The notes beneath the pieces are model-generated. The model was not told the DNA's origin and did not search any database. It saw nothing but the letters and a program-made list of their open reading frames with translations. The position numbers and the translations under genes are program-made. This document shows, one piece after another, positions 34,430 to 47,703 of a stretch of 64,000 nucleotides of DNA. The stretch's first letter is position 1; each line of letters opens with the position of its first letter. The DNA is taken from positions 1,167,001 through 1,231,000 of the forward strand of contig JARFIW010001342.1 of NCBI GenBank assembly GCA_036346225.1, read 5' to 3'. The stretch comes from Platerodrilus igneus (lineage: Eukaryota; Arthropoda; Insecta; Coleoptera; Lycidae).

Positions 34430-36640
34430 GTTGTGGATTACCTGGGCTGCAGAAGGTTCGACTTTTCTAGAAGTTTTTGGCGTTGATCTGGCGTTCGTGT
34501 CGTGTTGCATGGTGTCTTAAGACCGTAGTATTTACAAGAGAGTTCTTAATTAAAATAAGACTGCCGCTAGATAAGTTTGGATTTCAAGAGATTCAAAAAT
34601 TTTGTGCGAACATTTTTTCATAATTTTCATAAAATTTAAAAAGAGATACATTGTAAAATAAGCCTTATTTAAACAAGTCGCAATCTAATTTCATTTTAGA
34701 AATTGATAAGCTGCAATTTTTGAAAAAAAACTTGGGGTTATCTAATGAATGGTATGTGCTAAGACGTTGGTTCCCTGGTGCTGCGGGTTCGACTTTTCTT
34801 GAATTATTGACGTTGATCTAGTGTTTCCGACGTGTATAACATAATGACCTTCTAAGCTTAATGTTTCTCACTGCCTTTTTAATAAAAAAAGAAGTAGTCG
34901 TTAGGCACATCTGAATTTCGTGGGTTCCAAAAAATATTTTACATATTCTGTAGCGTCAATTGATCTGCCTCCGACCAGAATAATTACATTAGACCGTAAA
35001 CGAGGTGAGCACCCTGTGAGGTGACATCTTCAAATAGAGTTGATTGACAAGTACATGGATTTCGCATTTAAGAGTTATTTAGATCACAATAGGAAATCTC
35101 GAGACATAAATTGTCGTGAATATTGGACGTTCAGTTGCGATTGAAGCTTTGATTACAAATGTGTTCTAGTTTAAAGTTCTGAAAGACGTGATATAAATTA
35201 GTGTTGATATAAATTATTGTAGTGATTAATATAAACTAATAATTGGTGGTTGAATGGTTAATTATAGTGCTTCGATAGTAATTAAGAAGATGGTACTTGT
35301 ACTGTTCCCGATTAGTTCGAAAATAAATTGTTGGGAGAGCTTTTTGTCAAATTCCATTGTACTACGAGTTGTTCAAAAAGATTGTATAATCAGTTTGAAA
35401 ATAAAGAACTGTTGTTACTGCATGTAGAGCTTTCGGTACAATCTTTTCTGTATACTCTTTTTAGAATCCCCATGAAAATTTATAAATAAATAATTTTTAA
35501 AAATGTCTCCTAACCACGTAATATTTTGTGTCTAGAAGTTGATAAATTGTAATTCCAAGAAAAGAACAAGGGGTTATCTAACAAATAGCATTTTTAAGAC
35601 TAATTTTTTGGCGTTGATCTGGTGTTTGCAAACTGTTGTACCTTCTGATCTTAGTTTTAGTGTTACCATAACAATTTAAAAAAATGTAGGTAAGTTTGAA
35701 TTTCGCGAGTTTCCAAAAAATATTTTAAATCTATTTTGTGCGCACGCTTTTGGCATAATCTCAACAAAATATCAAAAATAAGTAATTTTTAACAAGTTCG
35801 TATACGCTTCTCCACAACCTAGTAATTTACTTTTATAAATTGGAAAATTTTTATTTTAAAAAAAACTATAAAAAGTTTATCTAGTACAAATGTTTTAAGA
35901 TGTAGGTTGCCCACAACTACAGGTTCGATTTTTCTTAAATCTTTTGGTGTTTGGGTTTCTGACGTGTCGTAGAATTCTATAACCTTCCGATCTTCTCAAT
36001 AAAAAAAGACAGTCGGTTTGAATTTCACAGATTTCCAAGTAATATTTTAAATATATTTTGTGTATATACTTTTTTCATAATCTCCATGATATTTCAAACA
36101 TAAATAATTTTTGAAAAGTCCCTGAATACTTCTTTACAATCTAACAACTATATTTCAAAAAATGATAAACTGTAAATCGAAAAAAAGAATGGATTATCTA
36201 ATAAAGTGTTTTAAGACATATGTTCCCTGTAGCTGCGAGTCCAATTTTTCTTAAACTTTTTGGCGTTAATCTGGTGTTTCTGAGTGTTCTAGGGCTTATA
36301 CCCTTCTGGTCTTGGCATTTAATACCGCCTTCTCAATAAAAAAAAAGAAACAGTCGTTAGGTAGGTTGAATTTCACGAATTTGTTACAAATATTTTTAAT
36401 ATATTATGTGTGAATCCTTATAAAATTTCAAAAAAAATTTGAAAATCCTTGTTTCTAGAACTGGTAACGTGCTGTCTGACCATATCACTTTATGTGATCT
36501 TAGTATACGGAAAACGCTTTTTAATAAAAAAAAATCAGTCGTTTGGATTTCAGGAGTTCTAAGAAATATTTTATATATATTTTGTGTGTACACTTTATCA
36601 ATATTTTTAAAAAAAATTAGGAAAGATAAATAATTGCTTA
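34430..36640. repeat. ~325-bp satellite, about five units
   Basis: Each unit contains GGTTCGACTTTTCTTGAA followed by GGCGTTGATCTGGTGTTTC, then GAATTTCGTGGGTTCC, then a T-rich ATATTTTGTGTATA stretch. The GGCGTTGATCTGG landmark occurs near 34480, 34807, 35612, 35943 (changed) and 36260. Corrected for the insertion at 34949-35440, spacing is about 317-331 bp. Divergence is substantial. Confidence 0.8.
34949..35440 (+). mobile_element. probable solo LTR, copy 2, inserted in the ~325-bp satellite
   Basis: 492 bp starting TGTAGCG and ending CGGTACA, homologous in reverse complement to 28254-28834. Aligning the interrupted satellite unit with its neighbours shows a 4-base overlap at the junctions (ATTC at 34945-34948, ATCT at 35441-35444), consistent with a decayed 4-bp target duplication. 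Shorter than copy 1 by about 90 bp through internal deletions. Confidence 0.65.
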
Positions 36641-38260
36641 AAATTACTATTAACCAAATAATATATCTTGAGCCCTCACAAAATGATCTTCGAAGTGAGC
36701 GAGCAATAGAATTTTGTACCCAAATCTTGACATCATTCTTAAGTAAATAATGAGTAATTAAAACCTAGGGTAACAAATTTTACTTCAACGTTATTTATTC
36801 ATATAAATAAAAACATAAAGCACTTAAAACAAGACGTACTTCCCATACCAAGCCATTACATTTCCGGTTAAGGTTATTGACTGGTAAGTTGTAGACGACG
36901 CAATGCATACAGAATAATTACTTCTAATCTAACGGCTTTAAATGCGTTAACGCGTTAATCATCTAAAACTTGATGAATTTAAAAAGAACCTATTCAAGTG
37001 CAACGAACCTGTCTAATAATAAAGACATTTGAGGACTGAAGAACTAGCATAACCATCCATTTCTATCGGTCACACTATATTTAATGGTTAGCTTTATGAC
37101 GGTACTGGCCTTCATGCTCCTTACGATTTTGACTACAGAATACCTCTGCATTAGCGATGCATGAACGATTTTAGTTACAATTACGTTGTTTTTTGTTTGT
37201 TGAATTGGTAATTAGTGCATTGCGATAATTAGAGCCTATCTAGGTTTGTTCCAAAATTACGAAAATACCAGCGTCAGCGCCCCAGTTGGGCTCAACAAAT
37301 ACCCAGTAATAACCGTAACGCTTTTAGATGTTCCGGTGGTGTCCCAGCTTGATATTTTTCAGGAAAATGTATTTTACCACCATCAAAGCACTCGCCCTCA
37401 ATATATACAACCCAATTGTTAGAATTTTAACAGCTTTTTTTGGTGATTAGCACAACGACCTTCTGGTAATACGCACGCAAATCGTTTTATGGTGTCGTAA
37501 AAGCTGAAGAGCTGAAGAACCCTTTTAGTTCATTCTTAACTTGACCTGCGTGCATTCTGTTAAGAAGAAAAGTGGTGACGTGATTTTGGAGAATCTCTTG
37601 CATCATAGGAATGATTAATGAATGTAGGATGTTTGGATTCGTACGTAATGCGATCATCACAAGAAGCATGCGCCTTAGGTTAATTGAAGAAACTTTCAGA
37701 AGAGACCATCGAACTCGGACACCGTTACTTTTACCTCAGTGGCAATCTGGCGCGATCTGCTATCGCTGCCATTGTTCGCATTCGCGTGCCGGTACAACCA
37801 ACGACCTCAGGAACGATGAACTCGTTGATTGCTTTAATATCGTTCTTTGGATCACTATTTTTGTAATTAATCCAGAAATGCCTCAAGGAAGACATGCATT
37901 TCTGAGGAATTTTTGCAGATTTCAGGCGCTGAAGGCGAAGGATTGTTTAAATATAGATTTTTAAATTGTCAGTAATCGATGGATTGCTGAAGTTCTTGTA
38001 CAAATAATTCCAAAGCAGTGCTCAGTATTTTAGCAAATACGCTGAAAGAGATATGCCCTATTTCAAATTTTTTTGAATTTAGGCTCCAAAACCACAACAG
38101 ATCAAGTGAAAAATTGCGGAGAAATATAGGGTACGAGACAAACTACCATGGTTGAATGAAAAACTGAAACGAGTAATGCTACTGGAGAGAAGGCGCGGTC
38201 CAAAAATGATTTTTTTTTACCGATTCGGTAAAAAAATCCCCGTTTTCCTTTTACAATAAG
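36641..38260. other. intergenic, nothing recognised
   Basis: Contains modest open frames on both strands around 37487-37964 with no family resemblance that I can support. Confidence 0.5.
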
Positions 38261-38269
38261 ATAAAACTT

Positions 38270-41200
38270 GGTCAAGTTAAAATATTTTCAAAATCTAACG
38301 GTTGTTACAAACCTTTTCTTCTATATTCTTCACAAAAAAATTTACAAAAGCATTGAGCGAAAAATACAAAAATTTCTGAAATTTTCGGAAACGACTTCTC
38401 AAAAGTGTATGAATTTAAAAAGCGACGGCTCGTCGGTAATCCAACAAACCAAGATTAAATTTTTAAAAGATGGTTTAATATTTTCAAATTTTTAAAGTTT
38501 TCTGAAATTGGTCGTTCAAAATTTTTCAAAGTTTTAAATTTTTTACAAAATTTTATGAATCTTCAATCATTCAAAAATTATTCGTAAGACATCTAAATTT
38601 TTCCACGGATTTGCACTGTCTGAAGCGTCAATTAACTCTAGAATTTACTCGTGAGACATTTTCAATTGTTTTTAAATTTTGAAAGCAAGAGCTTGAAGGT
38701 TCAATTGTGCCGTGTATAAAATTTTCTAAAATTTCATATCGTCGATACCTTCAATTGTACTAACCATTTGGCATTCAAGAGCATTTTGAAATTATCTGAA
38801 TTTTCAATTTTTCAAGAATTTGTTAATTATTTTTAGATCAACCTTTTGCTTTTGAAAAATTTTATTAGTGAAATAAAATATTCAAGCTTTCACATTTGAG
38901 AGTTTGTACAAAATGTTCTGAAGCTGCAAACTAGAATTATACAGTTTTCAAGATTGCTGAAGGTTCAAATAAACACCAAAATTTTCTAAGCGTTCACTAA
39001 CATCTTTAATTTTCGTTAAACTTTCGATATTTAGTATCTCCTATAAAAATTTTCAAATTTTACAGTTTTTAAAAATCTTATGAGAGTCTTGAATACTTTC
39101 AAATTTTTGTACTCAAAAGCCTTTGTGACATTTTTGAAATTTGCAAGAATTGCAAGAGACCTCTTTAAATACCTTCAAGCAGATTTTGGAAATTTTTGAA
39201 ATTTTAGTTGTTAAAATCGATAATAAATATTTTTCAAGGTTGTGTATTCAGAAACTTGTACAAAAATTGCCAAAGCTTGTAGCTTTCGATAAATTTTTGA
39301 AATTTTAGTTGCTGAAACTGAGAATAAATATTTTTCAAGGTTTTACATAGGCAAGCTTGTACTAAAACTGCTGAATGTGCAAATTAACGCCAAAATTTTC
39401 TAAGCTTTTACTTAAGATCTTAAAATTTTTTTTATGAAATTTTTTGAATTTTCTATTTTTTAAAAATATTACAAGAATATCAAATGCTGTAAGATTTTTG
39501 TATTCGAGAACTTTTGTAATATTTTTGAAATTTTCAGTAATTGCGGAAGATCTATAAATACTTTCAAGCAGTTTTAGAAAATTTTTGAAATTTGAGTTGC
39601 TAAAACCGAAAATAAATATTTTTCAAGGTTTTGCATTCAACAGCTTGTACAAAAGTTTTCTAAGCTTTCACATTTTTAACATCTTCAATTTTTTTTAAAC
39701 GTTCGACATGTAATATATTTTATACTTTTTCAAATCTTCTGTTTTTTTTTTAATTTGATAAGCGATCGAATACTTTCGAGAGCTTTTGTGATATTTTTTA
39801 AAATTTGCAGGAATTGCAGAAGACCCTTTAAATGCTTTTAACAGCTTTTGAAAAATTGTTAAAATTTTGGTTGCTCAAAGTGAAAATCGATATTTTTCAA
39901 GGTTTTTGCATTCAAAAGCTTATACAAAAATTGCTGAAGGTTCAAATAAATACCAAAATTTTCAAAGCTTTCACATTTTTAGTATCTTAATTTTTTTTAA
40001 ACATTAGACATTTAATATATTTTATGAAACTTTCGAATTTTCTGCTTTTTTTTTAATTTAACAATAGTATTGACTACTTTCACGAGAGCTTTTGTAATAT
40101 TTTTAAAAATTTGTAGGAGTTGCAGGACACTTTCAAATACTTTTAAGCAGCTTATGGGAAATTGTTAAAATTTTGATTGCTGAAAGTGAAAATCAATATT
40201 TTTCAAGGTTGTGCATTCAAAATTTATACAAAAATTGCTGAAGGTTCAAATAAACACCAAAATTTTCAAAGTTTTAGCATATCTTCAAGCTTTATCAAGC
40301 TTTATTAAACTTTCTGCATTTAATATCTTTTATGAAATTTCTCGAATTTTCAATTTTTTTAAAATCTTACAGAAGTATTAAATACTTTCAAGATTTGTAC
40401 TCGTTAGCTTTTGTGATATTTTTGAAATTCGCAGGAATTGCAGGGGGCCTTTAAATACTTTCAAGCAAAATTCTAGGAAATTTTTGAGATTTTAGTTGCT
40501 GAAACTGAATATAAATATTTTTCAAAGTTTTGCATTCAAAAGCTGGTGCAGAAACTGCTGAAGGTTCAAATAAACATCAACATTTTTTAAGCTCTCGAAT
40601 TTTTTATATTTTTATTTTCTCGATGTTTTTTAATATCTATTCTCAAACTTTTGCATTTTCTATTTTTTTTTAAATCTTATGAGAACATTAAACTTTTAAG
40701 ATTTTGTAGTCGAGAGCTTTTGTAATACTTTGTGAAATTTCTATTACCGACACCTAAAATTTTCGAATATTTTACATTTATACGAAAATGGTCGAAGCTT
40801 CAATAGACAACTTTTCTAATGTTTCATACTCTAACATTTTCAAATTTTCTAAAAATTTGGCATTTGAAGGCTTTTATAAAATTTTAAGAAGATTTATTTT
40901 TAATAATTGTATAAAGGAATTACAGGAAACTTAGATATGTTTAAGAAGCTTTTTGGAACTTTTCGAAAATTTAGTTGCTAAAAATAAATATTCTTCAAAG
41001 TTTTGCATTCAAATAGCTTGTATAAAAATTGCTGAAATTTCAAATGAATACTGAAATTTTCCAAGCCTTCACATTCATAACATTTTCAAATTTTTAATAC
41101 TTTTGACATTTATTTTTTATGAAATTTTTTTATTGTTTTTAAAAATTCTACAAGAGAATTGTATACTTTCAAGATTTTGTACTCGAGAGCTTTTTTAACA

Positions 41201-42050
41201 TTTTTTGAAATTTTTATTACTTAAACCTAAGATTTTGAAAATTTTGCGTTTATACGAAAATAGCTGAAGCTTCAATTTGAGCTTTTCTAAAGCTTCATAT
41301 TTATAACATTTTCAAATTTTTCTAAGGTTTTGGCATTCGAGATCTTTTATGAAATTTTCCTGATATTCATTTTTTTAAGGAAATGCAGGAGACTTCAAAT
41401 ATTTTCAAGAAACTTTTCAGAAATTTTTGAAATTAAGTTTAGATTCAAAAAATAAACATTTTTCAAGGTTTTACATTTAAAAGTTTGTACAAAAGTTTCG
41501 GAAAGTTCAAATAAACACTGAAATTTATCAAGATGTTACATTCGTAACATCACCAAATTTTTTACACTTTCGCCATTTATTTTTATGAAATTTTTGAATT
41601 TTTTTAAATTTTGCAAGAGATGTTTGGACTCGAGAGCTTTTGTGACATATTTTGAAATTTCTATTACAGAAATCCAAGAAGATTTTACGTGTATGCAAAA
41701 ATAGCCGATGCTGCAATCGAGAGCTTTCTAAAGCTTTTGACATAATCAAATTTCTCTAAACTTTTGCTATTCACAGCTTTTAATTTACAATTTTTAAAAT
41801 GTTTGTGAGATTCTTCAAACATTTGGAAGGTTTATGTTTAATTACTGAAACAAAAACCTATACGAGTTTCGCATTCGAGAGCTTTTAGACATTCTAAAAA
41901 ATTTTTTAAACGTCTTGAACGTTTTCTGTCATAATTCAAGAAATATTTCAATAGCTTTGAAGCCCGTGCCTTATTAATTAGTCGTTACGCATCTTCAAAA
42001 TTCTTCATTTTTGCTTTCAAAAGCTTATGTTTACGAGCTCTTTGGCATTT
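38270..42050. repeat. AT-rich ~300-bp satellite, strongly diverged
   Basis: Recurring landmarks ATAAATATTTTTCAAGGTTTTGC, AAAGCTTGTACAAAAATTGC, GAAGGTTCAAATAAACACC and TTTTGTGATATTTTTGAAAT. The first occurs near 39218, 39316, 39608, 39882, 40188, 40508, 40984 and 41450, so most units are 275-320 bp, with one short and two longer (~470 bp) units. The edges fade gradually into AT-rich sequence. No coding content. Confidence 0.75.
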
Positions 42051-43680
42051 CCAAAAAAAGTTTTCTTTCTTTTAGAAAGTTCCCAGTATTTTTAAAAGTT
42101 GTTGAAACTTCAGTTTTCACAAAATGAATTTTTTTTTCGAAATATGATTCAAATGTTCTTCGAGATATTAGAAATATAATTAATCCGTAAAATTCATACT
42201 CAGTTCGGGCCCTTCACAAAAATTTCAGCTTGCAATTTTCACACGAATTTGTAACTGGTTTTCAGGAAATTTCATGGAGTTTTCACCTTAACCTCATTTA
42301 AAACTGATCTAAATTTTGTAAAGCATTTTTATCTTTTTCCTTAATTCAATTAAGAAGCATAAACTGCAAAAACTTAAAAATTCTTGGTGTTCTCAATGAA
42401 CTGACTGACTGACTTCGCATTTTTCCAAACTGTTTCTAAAAAATATTGAACAGGTGCTCTCCAAAGTGCTGCTCTAATTATAAATTGCCAAAGTTATGTC
42501 GTTTTTTTCGGTTGAATGACAAGCAACTATTTGGCTTAACTATTCAAGAAAACTACAGAAATATTCAGTAAAATTTTACAGCATTAATACATACTTAACT
42601 ACGGGACGTACGGAGGAAAATGACAATTTAAACGGGTCGCGCGAGGTCTCTAACCGCAAATCGGGTCAAAACTCGCGCGTTTGGTGTGAGTAACCTCATT
42701 TGTGCTTACGAACAGTTCTTACGTATAAATTGAACCGTTTTTCTCTTTATTGCATTGCACTTTAAAATAAATTTCTGTTTTATTATTGCAGCTAACATTT
42801 CCCGATCACTTTTGTTGAATTTGTTTAGTTTGTAGGTGAAAATCTTTCACACTCCAACAAGTTGGGCAAAAGTGTAACGCCTCGAAGGAGCTTCCAACTA
42901 ATAAATAATTATTAAATAATAATTTTTATGTATTATGCGACATACATACACACATACATACGAGCTTTATTGTAAATAATAACAACAAGAAGTGATATAA
43001 TTAGCGAAAGGGAACATGGTGGGTGAGTGACCGAGAAGGAGGGCAGTGGCACTGCTTTAGTTTCTACACGCGAGCATTACGCAAGTACGGTCCTGCTATT
43101 TGCATATGCATGCTTACTCTATATTTACTATGACTAGTGGTCATTGCACTCAACTTAATGGATAAATGCGTTAATGATAGGTCGAAGACTTTTCAGTTGT
43201 ACCTATTTGTCTATGCACTGTTATAATGCTATCAATGATCTTTTCTTTAGAGGTTTATCTATCGCTTGGAAAAATTACAGGTCAAGGTTGCGAACTAACG
43301 GATCACGAGAGGGTTAAAAACCTCATAATGATTTTCCAAGAACATCTTCAAATTGGAGCAATATTTTAAAAACAAAATTTTCAAAAACAAATCATTCATA
43401 AATGCGGCAATTTCTTGTATTCTGCAGACGTTTTTCGAAAATATTTCAGAAACAACACACGTCTCTACCAATGAACGCCCTACCCTGCCGTCTATCATTG
43501 ACAGCTGAGACTTGATACGAATTCTATTTGTTTTTGAGTGGTACAACTTACAAAAGTGCTGTGCAAATAACGGCCCGCAGGTCACATGCTGCCCGGCGTG
43601 CCACAGGATTTTTTGACCAGCCATGATTCAGAGCAGTCCGTCTTGAACCAAGATTTTCTTCTCGTGCGTCGGCATCTATT
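42051..43680. other. intergenic, nothing recognised
   Basis: AT-rich. A 109-codon minus-strand frame at 43295-43624 has no recognisable domain. Confidence 0.5.
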
Positions 43681-43684
43681 ATTC

Positions 43685-44805
43685 TAGCGACATCGAGGTG
43701 CGTGAAGTTAGCCGCAACATTTTTGAATTTTTTAAAAATATTTATGTCATAATTAGGCGCCAATTAGGCGCCATTTTGCGCCGCCTAAACTAAATTTTGC
43801 GCCGTCTTGGCAAACAAGTTATTGATAAAATAAGATTTTTCCGGCCAAGTTCACGAAGCGCACTTTTTTCAATTTTCAGAAAATCTTTATTCCATAATTT
43901 AGCGCCAATTAGGCGCCATTTTGCGCCGTTAAAAACGAAATTTTGCGCCCTCCTGTGTATCAAGTTATTCGAAATAAACTATTTTTCTGAACTCCAAAAA
44001 CGTGAAGTTGGCCGCGACTTTTTCGAATTTTGAAAAAAATTTTGCACCACAATTAAGCGGTAATTATGCGCCATTTTGCGCCGTTGAAACGAAATTTTAC
44101 GCCTTCTTGTGTAACAAGTTATTCGAAATAAACTATTTTTCTAAGCGACCTAAAATCGTGAAGTTGGCCGCGACTTTTTCGAATTTTGAAAAAAATTTTG
44201 TACCAAATTTAAGCGGTAATTAGGCGCCATTTTGCGCCGTTAAAACGAAATTTTGCGCCCTTCTGTGTAACAAGTTATTCGAAAAAAACCATTTCTCCAA
44301 ACTAGCCCAAAATCGTGAAGTTGGCCGCGACTTTTTTGAATTTTGAAAAAAAATTTGTACCAAATTTAGGCGGTAATTAGGCGCCATTTTGCGCCGTTGA
44401 AACAAAATTTTGCGCCTTCCTGTGTAACAAGTTATTCGAAATAAACTATTTTTCTAAGCGACCTAAAATCGTGAAGTTGGCCGCGACTTTATCGAATTTT
44501 GAAAAAAAATTTGTACCAAATTTAAGCGGTAATTAGGCGCCATTTTGCGCCGTTGAAACGAAATTTTGCGCCCTCCTGTATAACAAGTTATTCGAAAAAA
44601 ACCATTTCTCCAAACTAGCCCAAAATCGTGAAGTTGGCCGCGACTTTTTTGAATTTTGAAAAAAAATTTGTACCACAATTAAGCGGTAATTATGCGCCAT
44701 TTTGCGCCGTTGAAACGAAATTTTGCGCCCTCCTGTGTAACAAGTTATTTGAAAAAAACTATTTCTCCATACTACCCAAAATCGTGAAGCAGGAAGCTGG
44801 AAGCA
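43685..44805. repeat. 157-bp satellite in ~313-bp dimers
   Basis: The landmark CGTGAAGTTGGCCGCGAC begins at 44001, 44157, 44314, 44470 and 44627 (spacing 156-157 bp), with an older diverged unit near 43700. Each unit contains TTAGGCGCCATTTTGCGCC and AACAAGTTATTCGAAA. Units alternate between a CTAAGCGACC form (near 44143 and 44453) and a CCAAACTAGCCC form (near 44298 and 44609), giving a two-unit higher-order period. Similarity between units is high, so this array was homogenised more recently than the other large-unit satellites here. Confidence 0.92.
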
Positions 44806-44859
44806 GAGCTAGCCGTGGTATGCTGATTAAGGGGAGTTTTTTCCAGGAGATATTGTAAC

Positions 44860-45025
44860 GAAAATTTTTTTAAATTTTTGTAGGTGTTTAACTTTATTTT
44901 ACAGTAGGTACACTGCAAATTTATGCAGCTCGATTAGAGCTCGATTTTAGGGCTTCTTTCCAGAGCAAGCACGCTGCATATTCATGACGGCTCAATTCGT
45001 AGGGGCATAATCCAGAACTCCACTG

Positions 45026-45071
<46 letters not shown>

Positions 45072-45800
45072 CTTAATTTAAATCGCAAATGAAAACACAA
45101 ATCTTAATATTACGAGACGCTGTGCTGTGTATGTGTTTCGCATGAAAAGATAATTTACAATAGACAGATGTCGTACGTCCCGGCCACCAAAGACATTAAA
45201 ATAATACCATACTACAACGATAATATAAAGCACATACAACGTATCGTGACCATAATAGTTTTATTCAGTACAGATAAATGCTTGTAAAAACAAATTTTTA
45301 TAGTGGGAGAAACGACAAGAGTTGGACGCCCGATGGAAAAGAAAGAATTAATTATTCACGAGCAGGTTATTAGAAAGATCAAAATGTAGTCATACGAATA
45401 AGTAATAAGACGGGATGACCGCGCTGTTGGTGTGAAGTAGGTATCTCATTTTTTAGCCCCGCAAGTCTTAACAAAACCTCTATTTATACTCCCAATAGTT
45501 CTAATGTTCCTGATAGGTTATACCAATTGTTCTGTCAAATTAGTTAAAAAATGACAAATTGAAAATATAAGGTACTAACTCGAGTAGCACTGTAACAAGG
45601 TTTTTCGGGCGCAAGATCTTTTAGCTCCAATATAGTTCTACAGTTTCTAATACATTTTATCAAAAGTTGTAGCTTCTAACTGTTTTCGAACAATTATTGA
45701 AACTTTGAAATAGAACTGCATCTCACTATAAGGGTGAAGTAGCAGTTTGCAGGCTTTTTCAATCTAGGTTTTGGTATATTCCTATAGTTCTACAATAGTT
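44860..45800. other. intergenic with (AT)n at 45028-45069
   Basis: Apart from a 42-bp AT microsatellite, nothing recognised. Confidence 0.55.
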
Positions 45801-46607
45801 CAGAATTTGGACATATGTTTTCTGGTTCTCTGATGTCGAAAATTGAGCATACAAATATAAATATGATGCGATAAATAAATAAAAATAAAAATTTATTAGA
45901 CATATACATATAACCAAGCAACTTGGATATGACGGAACAATTTTGGACTTGTAGAGCTAATTTGAATGTAAGACAAAATCATTTTGGACATATCGAATTA
46001 ATTTGGACATGACGAAACAATTTTAGACATGTTGAATGAATTTGGACATTTGACAAAACAATTTTGGACATGTCGAATTAATTTAGACATATGGAGAAAC
46101 ACTTGTGGACATGTGGAATAAAATTGGATATATGACGAAACAATTTTGGACATATCGAACTAATTTAGACACATGTTCTCTGGTATCGATTATTGAGCAC
46201 AAAAATATAAATATGACGCGATAAATAAAAATTTATTAAAAATCTACATATAACCAAGCAATTTGAGCATGACGAAACAATATGAACAGAAGACTAAACA
46301 ATTTTGAATATGTTGAATTAATTTGGACATACGACGAAACAATTTTGGTGAATTTGGACAAATGACATTTCGAATGAATTTGGATATGTAACGAAACAAC
46401 GTATGACGCAATAAATAAATAAAAATATATTAAAAATATTCATATAGACAGGCAATTTGGACATAACAAAAGAATTTGTACATATGGGGAAACAATCTTG
46501 GATATGTTAATATGTTAATTTGGACATATGTTATCTGGTTCTATGGTATCGATAATTGAGCATAAAAATATAAATATGACGCAATAAATAAATAAAAATA
46601 AAAATTT

Positions 46608-46745
46608 TTCTTAATCTTCTTTGGGAATTAAACCACTCATAGTTTTTAGAATCATCTTTATTTACGTTTCGATCCATGACCTAAGATCGTTGTCAAAATT
46701 CCCAAAGAAGATTAAGAAGAATGCTAAACAAACCACAACATACAT
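46608..46745. mobile_element. shortened copy of the palindromic element
   Basis: Contains one arm of the palindrome at 47264 (TCTTAATCTTCTTTGGGAAT through GATCGTTGTCAAAA), then jumps to its far end (TTCCCAAAGAAGATTAAGAA) and the same right-hand flank (AAACCACAACATACAT). Most of the middle and second arm is absent. Confidence 0.7.
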
Positions 46746-47263
46746 ACTCCGTATTTAAAAAATAAAAATTTGTTAGAATTATACACATTACCAAGCAATT
46801 TGAACATGACGAAACAATTTAGACATACGGTGAAACAATGTCGGATATGTCGAATTAATTTGGACATATGACGAAAGAATTTTGGACATGTCGAATGACT
46901 TAGACATATGACGAAACAATGTTGGATATGTCGAACTAATTTGGACATATAGTCTCTGGTTCTCTAGTATCGATGACTGAGCATAAAAATATAAATATGA
47001 TGCGATAAATAAATAAAAAATAGAAATTTATTAAAAATATACATATAACCAAGCAATTTGGATATGACAGAACAATTTTGAACATGTCGAATCTCTTAGA
47101 CCAGTCGAATTAATTTAGGCATACGGTGAAACAATTTTGGACTTATGGAATGAATTTGGACATACGATGAAACAGTTTTGAACATGTCGAATTAATTTGG
47201 ATGTATGACGAAACCATTTTGGACATGTCGAAATAGTTTGGACAGGACGAAACAATTTTTGAT

Positions 47264-47703
47264 ATTTTTCTTAATCCTCTTTGGGAATGAAACCACTCAT
47301 AGTTTTTAAAATCATCTTTATTTACGTTTCGATCCATGACCTAGCATCGTTGTCAAAATAATAAGAATTTGAAGTTTGACTTTTTGACATAAATTGGAGG
47401 TGACTTTGATTTATTGATGTTCGATGTATTTGGTTTGAGTACATTAGGGGAAAATTTTAAAGTTTAAAAGAATTTTAAACTTTAAAATTTTCGCCTAATG
47501 TACTCAAACCAAATATATCAAACATCAATAAATCAAAGTCACCTTCAATTTATGTCAAAAATGTCAAACTTGAATTCTTATTATTTTGACAACGATGCTA
47601 GGTTATAGATCGAAACGTAAATAAAGATGATTTTAAAAACTATGAGTAGTTTAATTCCCAAAGAAGATTAAGAAAAATGCTATACAAACCACAACAAACA
47701 TAC
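47264..47703. mobile_element. palindromic (foldback MITE-like) element in the minisatellite
   Basis: 47264-47470 and 47471-47678 are near-complete reverse complements, centred near 47470 (AGTTTAAAAGAATTTTAAACT), with ATTTTTCTTAATCCTC at one end and its complement at the other. The right flank ACAAACCACAACAAACATA is shared with the shortened copy at 46608, so the element may extend to about 47703. No coding capacity. Arms contain GATCGAAACGTAAATAAAGA. Source family not recognised. Confidence 0.8.

Noticed and set aside
37487..37964. Overlapping frames on both strands as a possible host exon
   Set aside because: No recognisable domain, no convincing splice structure, and frames on both strands of similar length.
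44002..44858. Frames with LAATFSNFEKNF-type repeats on both strands
   Set aside because: Produced by the 157-bp satellite; both strands are open in parts because of base composition.
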